Origin: a virus
Length of the DNA stretch: 20,182 nucleotides
Reading direction: 5' to 3' (one strand)
Virus record (IMG/VR): IMGVR_UViG_3300025131_000561
Coordinates: 1 to 20,182 of that record
The notes under the pieces are model-generated. The model saw only the letters and a list, made by a program, of their open reading frames with translations. It was not told the origin of the DNA and searched no databases. The position numbers and the translations under genes are program-made. Within the stretch, counting starts at the first letter, position 1. The number at the start of each line of letters is the position of its first letter. Positions 1 to 7,815 of this stretch are shown piece after piece.

Positions 1-34
1 TGCGTGCGCGCATTTTATCTAAATCAATTGACAT
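1..34 (-). CDS. 5' end of a gene running off the window (possibly gp32-like ssDNA-binding protein)
   Basis: A start codon at 34-32 is preceded at good spacing by GGAG (46-43). It opens a frame reading MSIDLDKMRAR before the window ends. Only 11 residues are visible, so function cannot be assigned from homology. A short acidic start followed by an 'M-RA-R/K' helix resembles the N-termini of some T4-like single-strand DNA-binding proteins (gp32). That role would suit a gene just after a DNA polymerase, but this is a guess from position and a weak pattern. The presence of a gene is much better supported than its identity. Confidence 0.5.
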   Translation of the reverse strand, partial: MSIDLDKMRAR

Positions 35-110
35 TTTCTTGTCTCCTTTTTTTGTTAAAGTCAGTACAATAACTCTCTTGTACCGCTATTTTATATAATA
101 CTATAAATTT
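35..110 (-). promoter_or_regulatory. Intergenic region with a TATA-like element and small hairpin upstream of the leftmost gene
   Basis: This is the only sizeable gap in the left third of the window. Read on the minus strand it holds an AT-rich element around 100-86 (TATTATATAAAATAG). It is followed by a 6-bp inverted repeat, GTACAA (64-69) with TTGTAC (78-83), and then by the ribosome binding site of the leftmost gene. The AT element could be the -10 of a phage promoter giving that gene its own transcript. The hairpin has no following U-tract, so it does not look like an intrinsic terminator and may instead act in the mRNA leader. No -35 or activator site was recognised. Confidence 0.25.
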
Positions 111-967
111 AAATCTTTGTCAAGTCTAAAATTATTATTTTGAACTACTGAGCTGTTCAACAAACTAAATGCATAGATATCATTGTAGTTAGTTGAAAAA
201 ACTCCGTAGCTCATCTTCATTTTATCATATTGTTTTTGTTCTTTTAGCTGCTCTCCGATCTTTTTTAACAGTGTCCCATCGGTTTGGAGCGTTTTTTCAG
301 GCACCCCATAATAATACCTCTTTTCTCGCGGTATGTCAAGATCAAAAAATAGCTTTTCTTCACCAGTTTCGTAATTTAATAAACTAAAAGTTGACATTCG
401 CGCTGTCTCTACGAAAGGAGCAAATGTGGTAGTTTCCGCCTCCGAGTTGTTAAACACATTCATCATATGAATTGTATATGCAATTAATTCATTCAATTTG
501 TCAAAGTGATCTCGGATGGGGACATCCCCAACGATTTTAGCTATTTGCTCGTTATCTATCAAATATATCCTTTCGAATACAGCGGATCTAGCGTATTCTT
601 GAAGTACATGAAAAATAACATTATCGTTGCGCAGCTTTAATTCTGGGAGAAGTGTCCGATTTGGCCTAATATATAATATGCTTATCTGGCATTTATGTTT
701 TATTTGTTCTATAATCCTAAGTAACGCGGCCGAGATAAAGCCGCAACTCGTTATAAACAAGACATCGTTCTTTACATTTTTAAAAAAGCTTTTTAAGTTA
801 GGGCATTGTTCTTCATATTTTTCAGGGTGATTGTGCTCTGGAAAATTATAACAACGCGGGGCTTTTTTAAGTCCTGTGTCTATCTTATATATTTTATACT
901 GAGGATATTGAGCAAATTTATCTGCTATGCTACATCCTGCTTTTCCTAACCCAACTATTGTCTGCAT
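101..967 (-). CDS. Divergent FtsZ/tubulin-like protein (putative)
   Basis: A 288-residue protein whose architecture follows FtsZ by hand alignment. An N-terminal strand and glycine loop (GLGKAGCSIADKF, residues 6-18) sits where FtsZ has its first nucleotide-binding loop, and IYKIDTG (26-32) where FtsZ has the strand ending in NTD. DVLFITSCGFISAAL (68-82) is at the place of the G-box strand and loop. The stretch RIYLIDNEQIAKIVG (133-147) plus the helix after it resembles FtsZ's strand and helix around IPNDKLLKVLG. The C-terminal part (about 215-276) has the strand-helix-strand-strand pattern of the tubulin C-terminal domain. The GGGTGTG signature is replaced by SCGFISA and the catalytic T7-loop acids are not apparent, so GTP hydrolysis is doubtful. 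The main alternative is a Rossmann-fold protein, since the first loop also fits GxGxxG. The start overlaps the polymerase stop (TAATG), which implies coupled translation. Known phage tubulins (PhuZ) centre the replicating phage genome in the cell; that role is only an analogy here. Confidence 0.5.
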   Translation of the reverse strand: MQTIVGLGKAGCSIADKFAQYPQYKIYKIDTGLKKAPRCYNFPEHNHPEKYEEQCPNLKSFFKNVKNDVLFITSCGFISAALLRIIEQIKHKCQISILYIRPNRTLLPELKLRNDNVIFHVLQEYARSAVFERIYLIDNEQIAKIVGDVPIRDHFDKLNELIAYTIHMMNVFNNSEAETTTFAPFVETARMSTFSLLNYETGEEKLFFDLDIPREKRYYYGVPEKTLQTDGTLLKKIGEQLKEQKQYDKMKMSYGVFSTNYNDIYAFSLLNSSVVQNNNFRLDKDLNL

Positions 968-2151
968 TATCTTACATTCATCCTTTTCATGTCGCCAAAG
1001 TTTTTGCCACCAAAAATATTTACTTTAAACTTGCCTAGATCGGTACTCACAAACTCTTCTTTTATCTCGTGCACCAGCGATTCATCTTTTTCGGATAAAT
1101 CAATTATAAGGGAGTCATGCAAACAAAATGCGATTTGAGATTCCTTATCTTTAAGTAGTTCCCAAACTTTAATCATCTGCCGAAGAAATAGATCAGCCGC
1201 CGTTGATTGAATAATATAGTTTAAAGCGTGGTGTCTGTCTGCTTCAATCTCTCTATTAAAGTGTGTTTTGACACGAGTTCCATCCCAATATTTTGTTAAA
1301 AGCTCCTCTCTATCATACCACTGATTCGAAAGACGATCTTTTGATTCTGGGTTGTACAGCCATGCAAATATTCTCTTTTTGGCCCCTTCTCTTGTGCCTA
1401 CACCTTTGTATACATTTTTCAAGTTCCAGGCATGCAAATCTTCATGTGGCTGCTCCTTACCCAAGAGCGCAAGCATTACGCGAAGTTCTGCGGCATTGTA
1501 ATCTAGCTCTAAAAACCACTTGTTGTTGGGTTTTAATATTGTTCTATATTCTTTATCCATTGTTAAAATCGGAAAAGATTTTGATGTAAGCCTTCCAGTT
1601 TTAGTGCCTTGTGCATTGTACACAATATAAGGAGATGTGTCATTTATTTTTTTAAGGAATCGGCGCACTTTAAATTCGTAACGGCGTGCATCTAAGGAGG
1701 TTGTATCTATATTTAGTTTCGTATTTTTTATCTCTGTTAAAGCTTTCGCAAGGGCCGCCATAAATTCATAATTTTGTGGTTTTTTAAAATTTGAAAAAAC
1801 ATGGGCGCAAATTTTGCTCTTAATACGCGCATAGCTTAATAAAAAGTGCGGGGGTACAAGATCAAAAAAGCAATGCTCTTGAAGTTCTAATTTCGCTTCA
1901 GTCATTGCCCGATGAAAAGCTCCTAATTTTCTATTTACATCCTCCCACTCTTTCCTTAAATGGTCGGGGCACGCCTCACTAAGGCTTTTGCCGCCGCAAT
2001 AATATTTTGCGTATTCAACATCCTTATTTTTTAGAAATTCTGAATAACTCCATGTTTTTGTAAGGGGGGTTGGTAGTTTATCTTTATGAATTTTGTCTTT
2101 CACAAAAACAGCAACACATTTCTTTTTATCATCGAAAGTCTGGAAAATCAT
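967..2151 (-). CDS. Family A DNA polymerase, polymerase domain only
   Basis: Template-directed DNA synthesis. All core family A motifs are visible: TKTGRLTS (183-190); motif A LDYNAAELRV (216-225) with catalytic D217; the O-helix R254-x3-K258-x3-F262-x3-Y266, with the same spacing as E. coli Pol I R754/K758/F762/Y766; NYIIQSTAADL (311-321); and motif C LHDS (344-347) with catalytic D346. The usual HDE reads HDS here. F262 at the position of F762 is the dideoxy-discriminating form. Only about 180 residues precede the TGRLTS motif, too few for both a thumb and a 3'-5' exonuclease, and no exonuclease DxE motif is seen, so proofreading must be separate or absent. Split polymerase and exonuclease genes are known from Rhodothermus phage RM378, as I recall. 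T4 itself uses a family B enzyme. The gene follows a virion-type gene by 4 bases and overlaps the next start by one base. Confidence 0.93.
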   Translation of the reverse strand: MIFQTFDDKKKCVAVFVKDKIHKDKLPTPLTKTWSYSEFLKNKDVEYAKYYCGGKSLSEACPDHLRKEWEDVNRKLGAFHRAMTEAKLELQEHCFFDLVPPHFLLSYARIKSKICAHVFSNFKKPQNYEFMAALAKALTEIKNTKLNIDTTSLDARRYEFKVRRFLKKINDTSPYIVYNAQGTKTGRLTSKSFPILTMDKEYRTILKPNNKWFLELDYNAAELRVMLALLGKEQPHEDLHAWNLKNVYKGVGTREGAKKRIFAWLYNPESKDRLSNQWYDREELLTKYWDGTRVKTHFNREIEADRHHALNYIIQSTAADLFLRQMIKVWELLKDKESQIAFCLHDSLIIDLSEKDESLVHEIKEEFVSTDLGKFKVNIFGGKNFGDMKRMNVR

Positions 2152-2155
2152 TAGA

Positions 2156-3571
2156 TTAGTACTTAATGTTAGTGGCCTCTGGTTCCTTTTCTTTTTTAAT
2201 TATATCAGAGGCTTTATAGGAATGCAAGCCTGAACTAATGGAGGTTCCAAAATATTTTATTTTATAAGGAGCTTCTTTATCAATTGGGATTTTTTCATAT
2301 ATGTTTGTTCTTTGCACTAAGGAACCCAAATAAGAAATCGCGGCTTGTATACCAAAAGCTCTATTATAGTCTAATATTTTTTTCATTGCCGCAGTGAATT
2401 GCCGCGGCCTAAATCTAATGTGACTTTCTGCTAATCTTATTTTTAAATAAACTGGTAAGAAATATTCATCTGTATATTCCTTTTGAAATTTATTATCGAA
2501 GTCGAGGGGGATCGTATCTCTAGCGCCCTCACTTATACTTGTTTCATATCTGTTGCCGTCGATATTATTCCAAGTGGTATAAGTACAATTATTTATTTTA
2601 TATATTGTGCCGTAGGTCTTAGAATTTGGGTTGACCATCAAAGTTGCATATAAATTCCAGAGGCGGGCCTTTAAGCTTTCATATGAGAAGTATTCGCTTT
2701 CATAAAAATAACTAGAAAAAACACTATTATCCTCTAGGTTCACTCCAAAACGTTCCATATAGCCCGAGGGTTTTGGATTGTCAGGGTTTGGGTCGGACCA
2801 CGGACATATGCCCGGATGTTCGCCATGTTTACCAGTCATGATAGGCGAATCCATATTTACAGCAACTCTCCAAGGTGCATTTTTATCTACATAAAACCCA
2901 AAAGCTGTAGCAACTCTCAAATATCTATTAAAAGAAGGCTTAGAGATAAAATTATTATATTTGGCAAGATCATCGCCATAAGGGAAGCGCCCCAATTCAA
3001 TAAAAAGGCCACTAATAGCGTTGGGGCAGCGTGGAGAAACGATGTAGCCAGTTTTTGTTATTGGAAATTGATCAGCCATTAAGCGAGAATAGCTTATAAA
3101 TTCTGTGACTAGATCATTAAAATTTTTAATTTTTCTATTAATTTTAGGTACATTTATGTAGCTGTTTGCAAAAACTTCAAAAACATTTTTTACAAAATGA
3201 CTATTGTAAAGTTGATGAACACTTTTAGTTGCGGAGCGAGGCATAAAAGAAGGAAAAAGGTCCTTAAACAACCCTTGTGTTGCCAGTGCTTTATCCATGA
3301 ATTCTTTAAAATCTTTGAAGGCAGCAACAACAAAATCTAATGCTAAAATTAAGCCGGGGCCCGGCAACTGTGCCATGTTTACTTCGGAAGGATATATGGG
3401 TGTGCCATGTATATCTACCTTTCCGTAAAATGGTTTTTCATATATAGTATCCAAAGGGGTTGGGTCAAAGAGGCGCGAAAAAGCTTTTTCTTTGTATAAC
3501 AATCTTTGCTCGAACAAAGCTGGCTGCCCTACTGTGTTTGAGGCGTAAGGTTTTGTGTCAAAATTAGCCAT
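2156..3571 (-). CDS. Unrecognised 471-residue protein between baseplate and polymerase genes
   Basis: I do not recognise this family. The sequence is rich in aromatic residues (F, Y) and asparagine, with no signal peptide. One short hydrophobic stretch (LPGPGLILALDFVVAAF, 69-85) is too short and isolated to be a confident membrane segment. A distinctive central segment reads AFGFYVDKNAPWRVAVNMDSP (split by position: AFGFYVDKNA then PWRVAVNMDSP), followed by a Pro/Asp/Asn-rich loop. The C-terminus is charged (KKEKEPE). Its start overlaps the stop of the upstream hub-like gene as TAATG, so it is probably made with that protein. This favours a virion or baseplate component, but the polymerase 4 bases downstream leaves a replication-related role open. 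The gene is certain; its function is unknown. Confidence 0.8.
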   Translation of the reverse strand: MANFDTKPYASNTVGQPALFEQRLLYKEKAFSRLFDPTPLDTIYEKPFYGKVDIHGTPIYPSEVNMAQLPGPGLILALDFVVAAFKDFKEFMDKALATQGLFKDLFPSFMPRSATKSVHQLYNSHFVKNVFEVFANSYINVPKINRKIKNFNDLVTEFISYSRLMADQFPITKTGYIVSPRCPNAISGLFIELGRFPYGDDLAKYNNFISKPSFNRYLRVATAFGFYVDKNAPWRVAVNMDSPIMTGKHGEHPGICPWSDPNPDNPKPSGYMERFGVNLEDNSVFSSYFYESEYFSYESLKARLWNLYATLMVNPNSKTYGTIYKINNCTYTTWNNIDGNRYETSISEGARDTIPLDFDNKFQKEYTDEYFLPVYLKIRLAESHIRFRPRQFTAAMKKILDYNRAFGIQAAISYLGSLVQRTNIYEKIPIDKEAPYKIKYFGTSISSGLHSYKASDIIKKEKEPEATNIKY

Positions 3572-6423
3572 TAGAATTTAATCACTATCGGGTATTTTGC
3601 AAAATCAGGCAGGCCTGCTAATGCTTCTGCTCTTTTTTGTTCTAGCTCTCGTACGCGGGCGGCGAGGTGCACTTGATATTCACTAGATTGATCTTTGGTG
3701 AGAGTCAGTGGTTTGTATAAGCTGCCATTTCGAATAGCAGTATCAGCTATTGTAAGAACGCCCTTGACTTTTGTTTCCCACTTAGAGCTTGTAAAATAGG
3801 TATCTACTCCAATGACATAATAATACCCTCCGTTCATAATAAGCTCTTTAGAAAAGTGACCTCCACTAATCAAGTCCGTATTAATATAAAAATACTGACC
3901 AATATAAAAATATGGATTACCAATTAAGGTCAATTCGCAACTAAATTTAGCAGGCTTAATAACTCCTCTTTCGCTGTCAGTTCCAGATCCGGCCGCTTTC
4001 CTCCACATGGCAGTAGCAAATAACGCATCAGTGTTTTCTGTAAAGGTTACTTTTTTTAGTAATCCTCTATTGGGGCCTCCCACCATAAAATGAAAAATAC
4101 CCTCTACTCGATCTTCTAGCAAGTTTGCTGAAAGAGTTGATTTAATTCTTTGCTTAAACGGTTCGCTGTTCTTTGCGTGTAACAAGAATACATTAGAAAT
4201 TTTATTAATGGGGAGCTTTTTAAATGTTCGAAGGAATTGTTTATTTTTACCGTTCAAATCTAAAGTTGGATTTTTGTGGTGGCCTTTTTTAGTGAGCTTG
4301 CTTTCTACTAGTCTTGTAGGGAGATCAATAGAGGTAATATCTAATTCAAACTTTTGACGCTTTCCGTTAACCGCCTCTAACATGGCGCCGCCCGGGCCAG
4401 AGCCCGCTGTGGAAATTACATTGCTCATAACAAACTTAATTAGGTCTCGAAGAAATAACATTAAGGGGTATGCTTTTTTTCCTTCTCCTACAATTTTTTT
4501 GGCTAAAAAATTTACAAAAATTTCTAAAGATATAGGTAAATAATATAAACTACTTATCAAAACATTTGTGCGGCCGGGGGGAGTATATTCCATTATTCCA
4601 AAAATGATCCTAAAGTTGGGCGCCAATTGTTCTATTCCTTCTCCAAAGTTGTTGTGTTTCAGTATAGTAGAAATTAAATCTCCCAGCGTAAAAAACATAA
4701 TCTTTTCACCAGGAGTATAATCATCTGCTAAGAAAAATCTAGTTGGAATACTAGTTTTTTTATCACTTCCACTAGTAATGACCTCAGTTTGTGTGCCCAA
4801 TGTCTCCTTAACTTTGGTGTTTGCTGCTTCTGCGTCACTTTTATTAACGACCCCCCAGTCCGATTGTATGGAATTTATAATCAGTTGTTCTTCTGCGGCG
4901 TCTCCTTCTGACTCTACTCCACCTTCTTGAATTTCTTTCTGATATTTAAGATAGTTTTGAAAAGCGCTTTCTTTGGTAGTATCTAGCCACATTACTCGAT
5001 CATTGTTCAGCAATTCCTTAACAAAAACATATAAATTGCGGCTGCGGATTGTTGCTTCTAAAACTCGAAGCTTTGCCTTTATTTTTTCTTGTTCTTTTTG
5101 TAATGCCTCTTTATACTTTTTTGCGCCGCCTTCATCAATTCCCGGAGCTAATTGTCGAAGCGATTTGTTAACTCTTGCCTCTTCTTGGGCTTGATATTGC
5201 TCAGATGAAATTTGTCTTGCTGGTAACTGTCGCGCAATTCCTCGTAAGCTTTCTAAATTGCTTGTGAATTGATTGGTAAAGTTTGCTTTTTTTGCGGAAG
5301 CTTGAAGGGCTGTATAGTCCTTAGATTTGGCGTCTCCAACGCTGGCAAACGTTTCTCCGGAGTTTTCAACCCTTTCTTGGGCTTTGTCGATGGCCTTGTT
5401 GGTCGCTTTTAGCTGTAGAAGGGTGTCTTTCTGTTTTAATAAATCTTGGAACCGCTTCGCCCGGGCCCCCTTAGCATTTCTCGCGGCGGCTTCCCAATGT
5501 GTTAACTCAACTTTATTTAGCTCTGCTTTTAGTTGACGAATTTCTCCATTATCATCGAGACTGTAACTATTCATTAAATCAGCATTGACGTTACTCATCG
5601 CCCCTTCCAGGGCGCCTTTATATTGTATAGTTATTGCTACAGACCCATCTTCTAGAAAGTCCATAGTGTGCGTATACATATCTCCAATAAAATTCATTCT
5701 TGAGTTTCTAACAGCGTTAAAAAAGTCCTCACCTCCTCTTTTTTCTTTAAATATTGGATTATTTGGGTTTGCATTCCACCCTACAGACAATCTTATTCTA
5801 AAGGCCGCTGGGAGGGCTCTAGGGTCCGTGTCCGCCGATAAACTGCCGGGAGGATATCTAATCAAATCTGCATATTGAACACTAAATCCCTCCGGACTCA
5901 TCCACTCTGCAAATAAGGTTTTAACATCATTGAAAACTAGTTTTATACTAACTGACATGATATTAGCAGAAAAGGGGTTCTTCCCCGCACCGTCCATTTT
6001 CAAATCAACGCTTTGGAGGCCGGCCTCCCTTCCTCGAAAGGGTGCCGCTAATAGATTTTCAGGCGCCCATTCCTCATTAAAATTAGTATAAGCTTTAAAA
6101 GGAAAAAGAACTTCCGACACAGTTTGTCTATTTTTAAGATAAACTTTATATATTTCAATATGTGGCACTAATTGGCTATAATCGATGGGGCGTCCCTCGA
6201 AGAAAGTCATGACGTCTGGAGAAACCGTTAACTTATTAATAATTGCATCGCTGGATTGGTCTGTTTTTGCTAACTTAATATATTTGCTGACGGAGGCGTT
6301 TGGAAGTGTATGATCTGCCAAGGGATTTATAAGGGGGTGAAGATAAGTCATCAAAAATGCTTGTTTGTACCACGATTTTTTTAAATTGGCATTTAATAAT
6401 TGTGCTGTGCAGTCAGTAGTCAT
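3571..6423 (-). CDS. Large tail/baseplate protein, probable hub component with gpD/gp27-like C-terminal domain
   Basis: A 950-residue protein. The N-terminal 290 residues are rich in predicted beta strands. A charged helical region with heptad character (about 293-360, continuing after a break to about 470) suggests a coiled coil. The C-terminal part contains LTLIGNPYFYIGQYFYI followed by GYYYVIGVDTYFTSSKWETKV. This is the arrangement seen in tail hub proteins of the gp27 and P2 gpD type, where a strand pair 'L-GNP--x-G' precedes a beta barrel ending in 'Y-V--V-H/D'. Position after the tape measure and gp53-like genes agrees with a hub or central baseplate role. No lysozyme or peptidase motif was recognised. 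T4 gp27 is 391 residues, so this protein is far larger and would have extra domains. The assignment is an inference from pattern and context. Confidence 0.5.
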   Translation of the reverse strand: MTTDCTAQLLNANLKKSWYKQAFLMTYLHPLINPLADHTLPNASVSKYIKLAKTDQSSDAIINKLTVSPDVMTFFEGRPIDYSQLVPHIEIYKVYLKNRQTVSEVLFPFKAYTNFNEEWAPENLLAAPFRGREAGLQSVDLKMDGAGKNPFSANIMSVSIKLVFNDVKTLFAEWMSPEGFSVQYADLIRYPPGSLSADTDPRALPAAFRIRLSVGWNANPNNPIFKEKRGGEDFFNAVRNSRMNFIGDMYTHTMDFLEDGSVAITIQYKGALEGAMSNVNADLMNSYSLDDNGEIRQLKAELNKVELTHWEAAARNAKGARAKRFQDLLKQKDTLLQLKATNKAIDKAQERVENSGETFASVGDAKSKDYTALQASAKKANFTNQFTSNLESLRGIARQLPARQISSEQYQAQEEARVNKSLRQLAPGIDEGGAKKYKEALQKEQEKIKAKLRVLEATIRSRNLYVFVKELLNNDRVMWLDTTKESAFQNYLKYQKEIQEGGVESEGDAAEEQLIINSIQSDWGVVNKSDAEAANTKVKETLGTQTEVITSGSDKKTSIPTRFFLADDYTPGEKIMFFTLGDLISTILKHNNFGEGIEQLAPNFRIIFGIMEYTPPGRTNVLISSLYYLPISLEIFVNFLAKKIVGEGKKAYPLMLFLRDLIKFVMSNVISTAGSGPGGAMLEAVNGKRQKFELDITSIDLPTRLVESKLTKKGHHKNPTLDLNGKNKQFLRTFKKLPINKISNVFLLHAKNSEPFKQRIKSTLSANLLEDRVEGIFHFMVGGPNRGLLKKVTFTENTDALFATAMWRKAAGSGTDSERGVIKPAKFSCELTLIGNPYFYIGQYFYINTDLISGGHFSKELIMNGGYYYVIGVDTYFTSSKWETKVKGVLTIADTAIRNGSLYKPLTLTKDQSSEYQVHLAARVRELEQKRAEALAGLPDFAKYPIVIKF

Positions 6424-6437
6424 CTTTATTCTCTCAG

Positions 6438-6782
6438 TTACTCAAAAAAGTTTAAAATAACATTTAGTGGTTTTGGAACGTATACAAGCTCGCCCGGTTC
6501 GTAATCAGATTCTAATGGAAGTTTGTTAAACCATGGAATAATCCACCATAATGTTGGATCGCCATAGTGTTTTTCAGCTATTTTATAAAAACGGCTTCCT
6601 ACTCCCCATACTTCATTTTCTACACTTAGCGCTTTTAGCAATTGGCCTGTGGGATGGTTCATATTTGCTGTATCAAAATGGTTTATGAAGCGTAAATTTC
6701 TGCTAGAAAGTAATTTAGTGTATTGCGGAGAAGAGTTTCTCAATACTGTTCTGTTAAGATATCGCGAAAATTTAAAGGCCAT
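6438..6782 (-). CDS. 53: Baseplate wedge protein, gp53-like, LysM-type fold
   Basis: A 114-residue protein with a C-terminal LysM-like domain (about 58-104): VGSRFYKIAEKHYGDPTLWW, then IIPWFN and the closing EPGELVYVPKP. The pattern 'YKIAEKHYGDPTLWWII-WFN' is characteristic of phage baseplate wedge protein gp53, in which the LysM fold serves wedge joining rather than cell-wall hydrolysis. T4 gp53 is about 196 residues, so this is a shorter version, with an N-terminal basic helical arm of about 45 residues. It starts 2 bases after the stop of the upstream structural gene and ends 14 bases before the hub-like gene, so the three form one translational unit. Confidence 0.85.
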   Translation of the reverse strand: MAFKFSRYLNRTVLRNSSPQYTKLLSSRNLRFINHFDTANMNHPTGQLLKALSVENEVWGVGSRFYKIAEKHYGDPTLWWIIPWFNKLPLESDYEPGELVYVPKPLNVILNFFE

Positions 6783-6784
6783 AA

Positions 6785-7783
6785 TTAGTTATTTCCCAGA
6801 TTCGCCAGCGCGCGCTGCTGCCAAGTTCGAGAATCGAACGCACTATATGTTGGCATGCCAAGACCGTATTCTGACGTGGATACATCTCCAAGCTCAAGAG
6901 CTTCTTCCATATTGACTGCTAGTAACTGCTGGTGCATACTGAACTCATCATTGTTGCGCGCCTCCAGGTCAGCGGGCCCATCCATGGTGCCGTTTTTTTG
7001 TGTTACAGATACTTTGGAGCTGCCGTCAACGGTGCTTTTGCTGCCGGGGGTACTGGTGGTACGGTTATCTTTTTTCCTCTTTTTCCACTCGCCAGCATTA
7101 TATGGAAAATTATGGCCATAGCCATTAGGACTAAACTTATCTCCGTACCAACCTACAAGCTCGTCATGAACAACCGTAAAATCAAAACCGACTTTAATTT
7201 CTCGTGGAAGCGCACGATATCCTTTATCTTTTCCTTGTTTCCCAAAGGCGACATTTTTGGGAATTGTTCCTAGATCATGCCCAAGATTGCCAATATATCC
7301 TGTTAAACCATTAACAGACTCTCCTGTAAATTCTCCTCCGGCGGAAAAACTGCCAACATAATTTCCATATTTGATTCTAAAAAATGGGGGCGCTCCTAAA
7401 ACTGCTGTTGGATCTCCATTTATTGTGGCGCCGGTTTCGAAATAGGCGGGATATAAAAGTTGAGTAAGTAAATTTATATTACGAATATTGTTAACTACAC
7501 CTTGGGGGCCATCTAAAACATGGTGTGCTGAACATTTAAATCCAAATCGCATGTTTCGCGTGGTATTTGAATATGTTGCAATTGGGTCCATTCGTCCATA
7601 TACTTGCTGTGCATTATATGTTGCATTAAAGTTTTGGCTAATCGTAAAGTCTTCAACTGGAATTAATAGTGCATGATACCCAACAACTGTATCTTTTAAT
7701 GAAACATGTAAGGGCTCAAAGGAAAATACTTTGTATCCACTTTTAAGATGTGATACCGGTGGTGGTGCTTTGCTTACTACCAT
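6785..7783 (-). CDS. Baseplate/tail structural protein, possible tube-initiator type
   Basis: A 332-residue protein. The central region reads VYGRMDPIATYSNTTRNMRF (61-80), then a helical segment ending LLTQLLYPAYF (105-115), then APPFFRIKYGNYVG (131-144), and later a strand IKVGFDFTVVHDELVGW near 197-213. This 'YGR-DPI-Y--T-R' plus 'LYP' plus 'PP--RI--GN' order recurs in structural proteins of contractile-tailed phages that sit at the junction of baseplate and tube. About 216-300 is a hydrophilic Ser/Thr/Lys-rich stretch that looks disordered. In T4 the genes after the tape measure are 48 and 54 (tube initiators), so this gene holds the equivalent position, but I see no clear sequence match to either. 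GGAAA precedes the start. Confidence 0.6.
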   Translation of the reverse strand: MVVSKAPPPVSHLKSGYKVFSFEPLHVSLKDTVVGYHALLIPVEDFTISQNFNATYNAQQVYGRMDPIATYSNTTRNMRFGFKCSAHHVLDGPQGVVNNIRNINLLTQLLYPAYFETGATINGDPTAVLGAPPFFRIKYGNYVGSFSAGGEFTGESVNGLTGYIGNLGHDLGTIPKNVAFGKQGKDKGYRALPREIKVGFDFTVVHDELVGWYGDKFSPNGYGHNFPYNAGEWKKRKKDNRTTSTPGSKSTVDGSSKVSVTQKNGTMDGPADLEARNNDEFSMHQQLLAVNMEEALELGDVSTSEYGLGMPTYSAFDSRTWQQRALANLGNN

Positions 7784-7815
7784 TTCATTTTCCTTTTGTG
7801 TTTTAATCTAATCAT

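Noticed and set aside
101-967. Rossmann-fold dehydrogenase reading of the 288-residue protein (GLGKAG as an NAD-binding loop, followed by a strand ending in D30)
   Set aside because: The first 30 residues would fit, but no catalytic dehydrogenase motif follows, and the later segments (133-170 and 215-276) fit the FtsZ order better. Kept as the main alternative.
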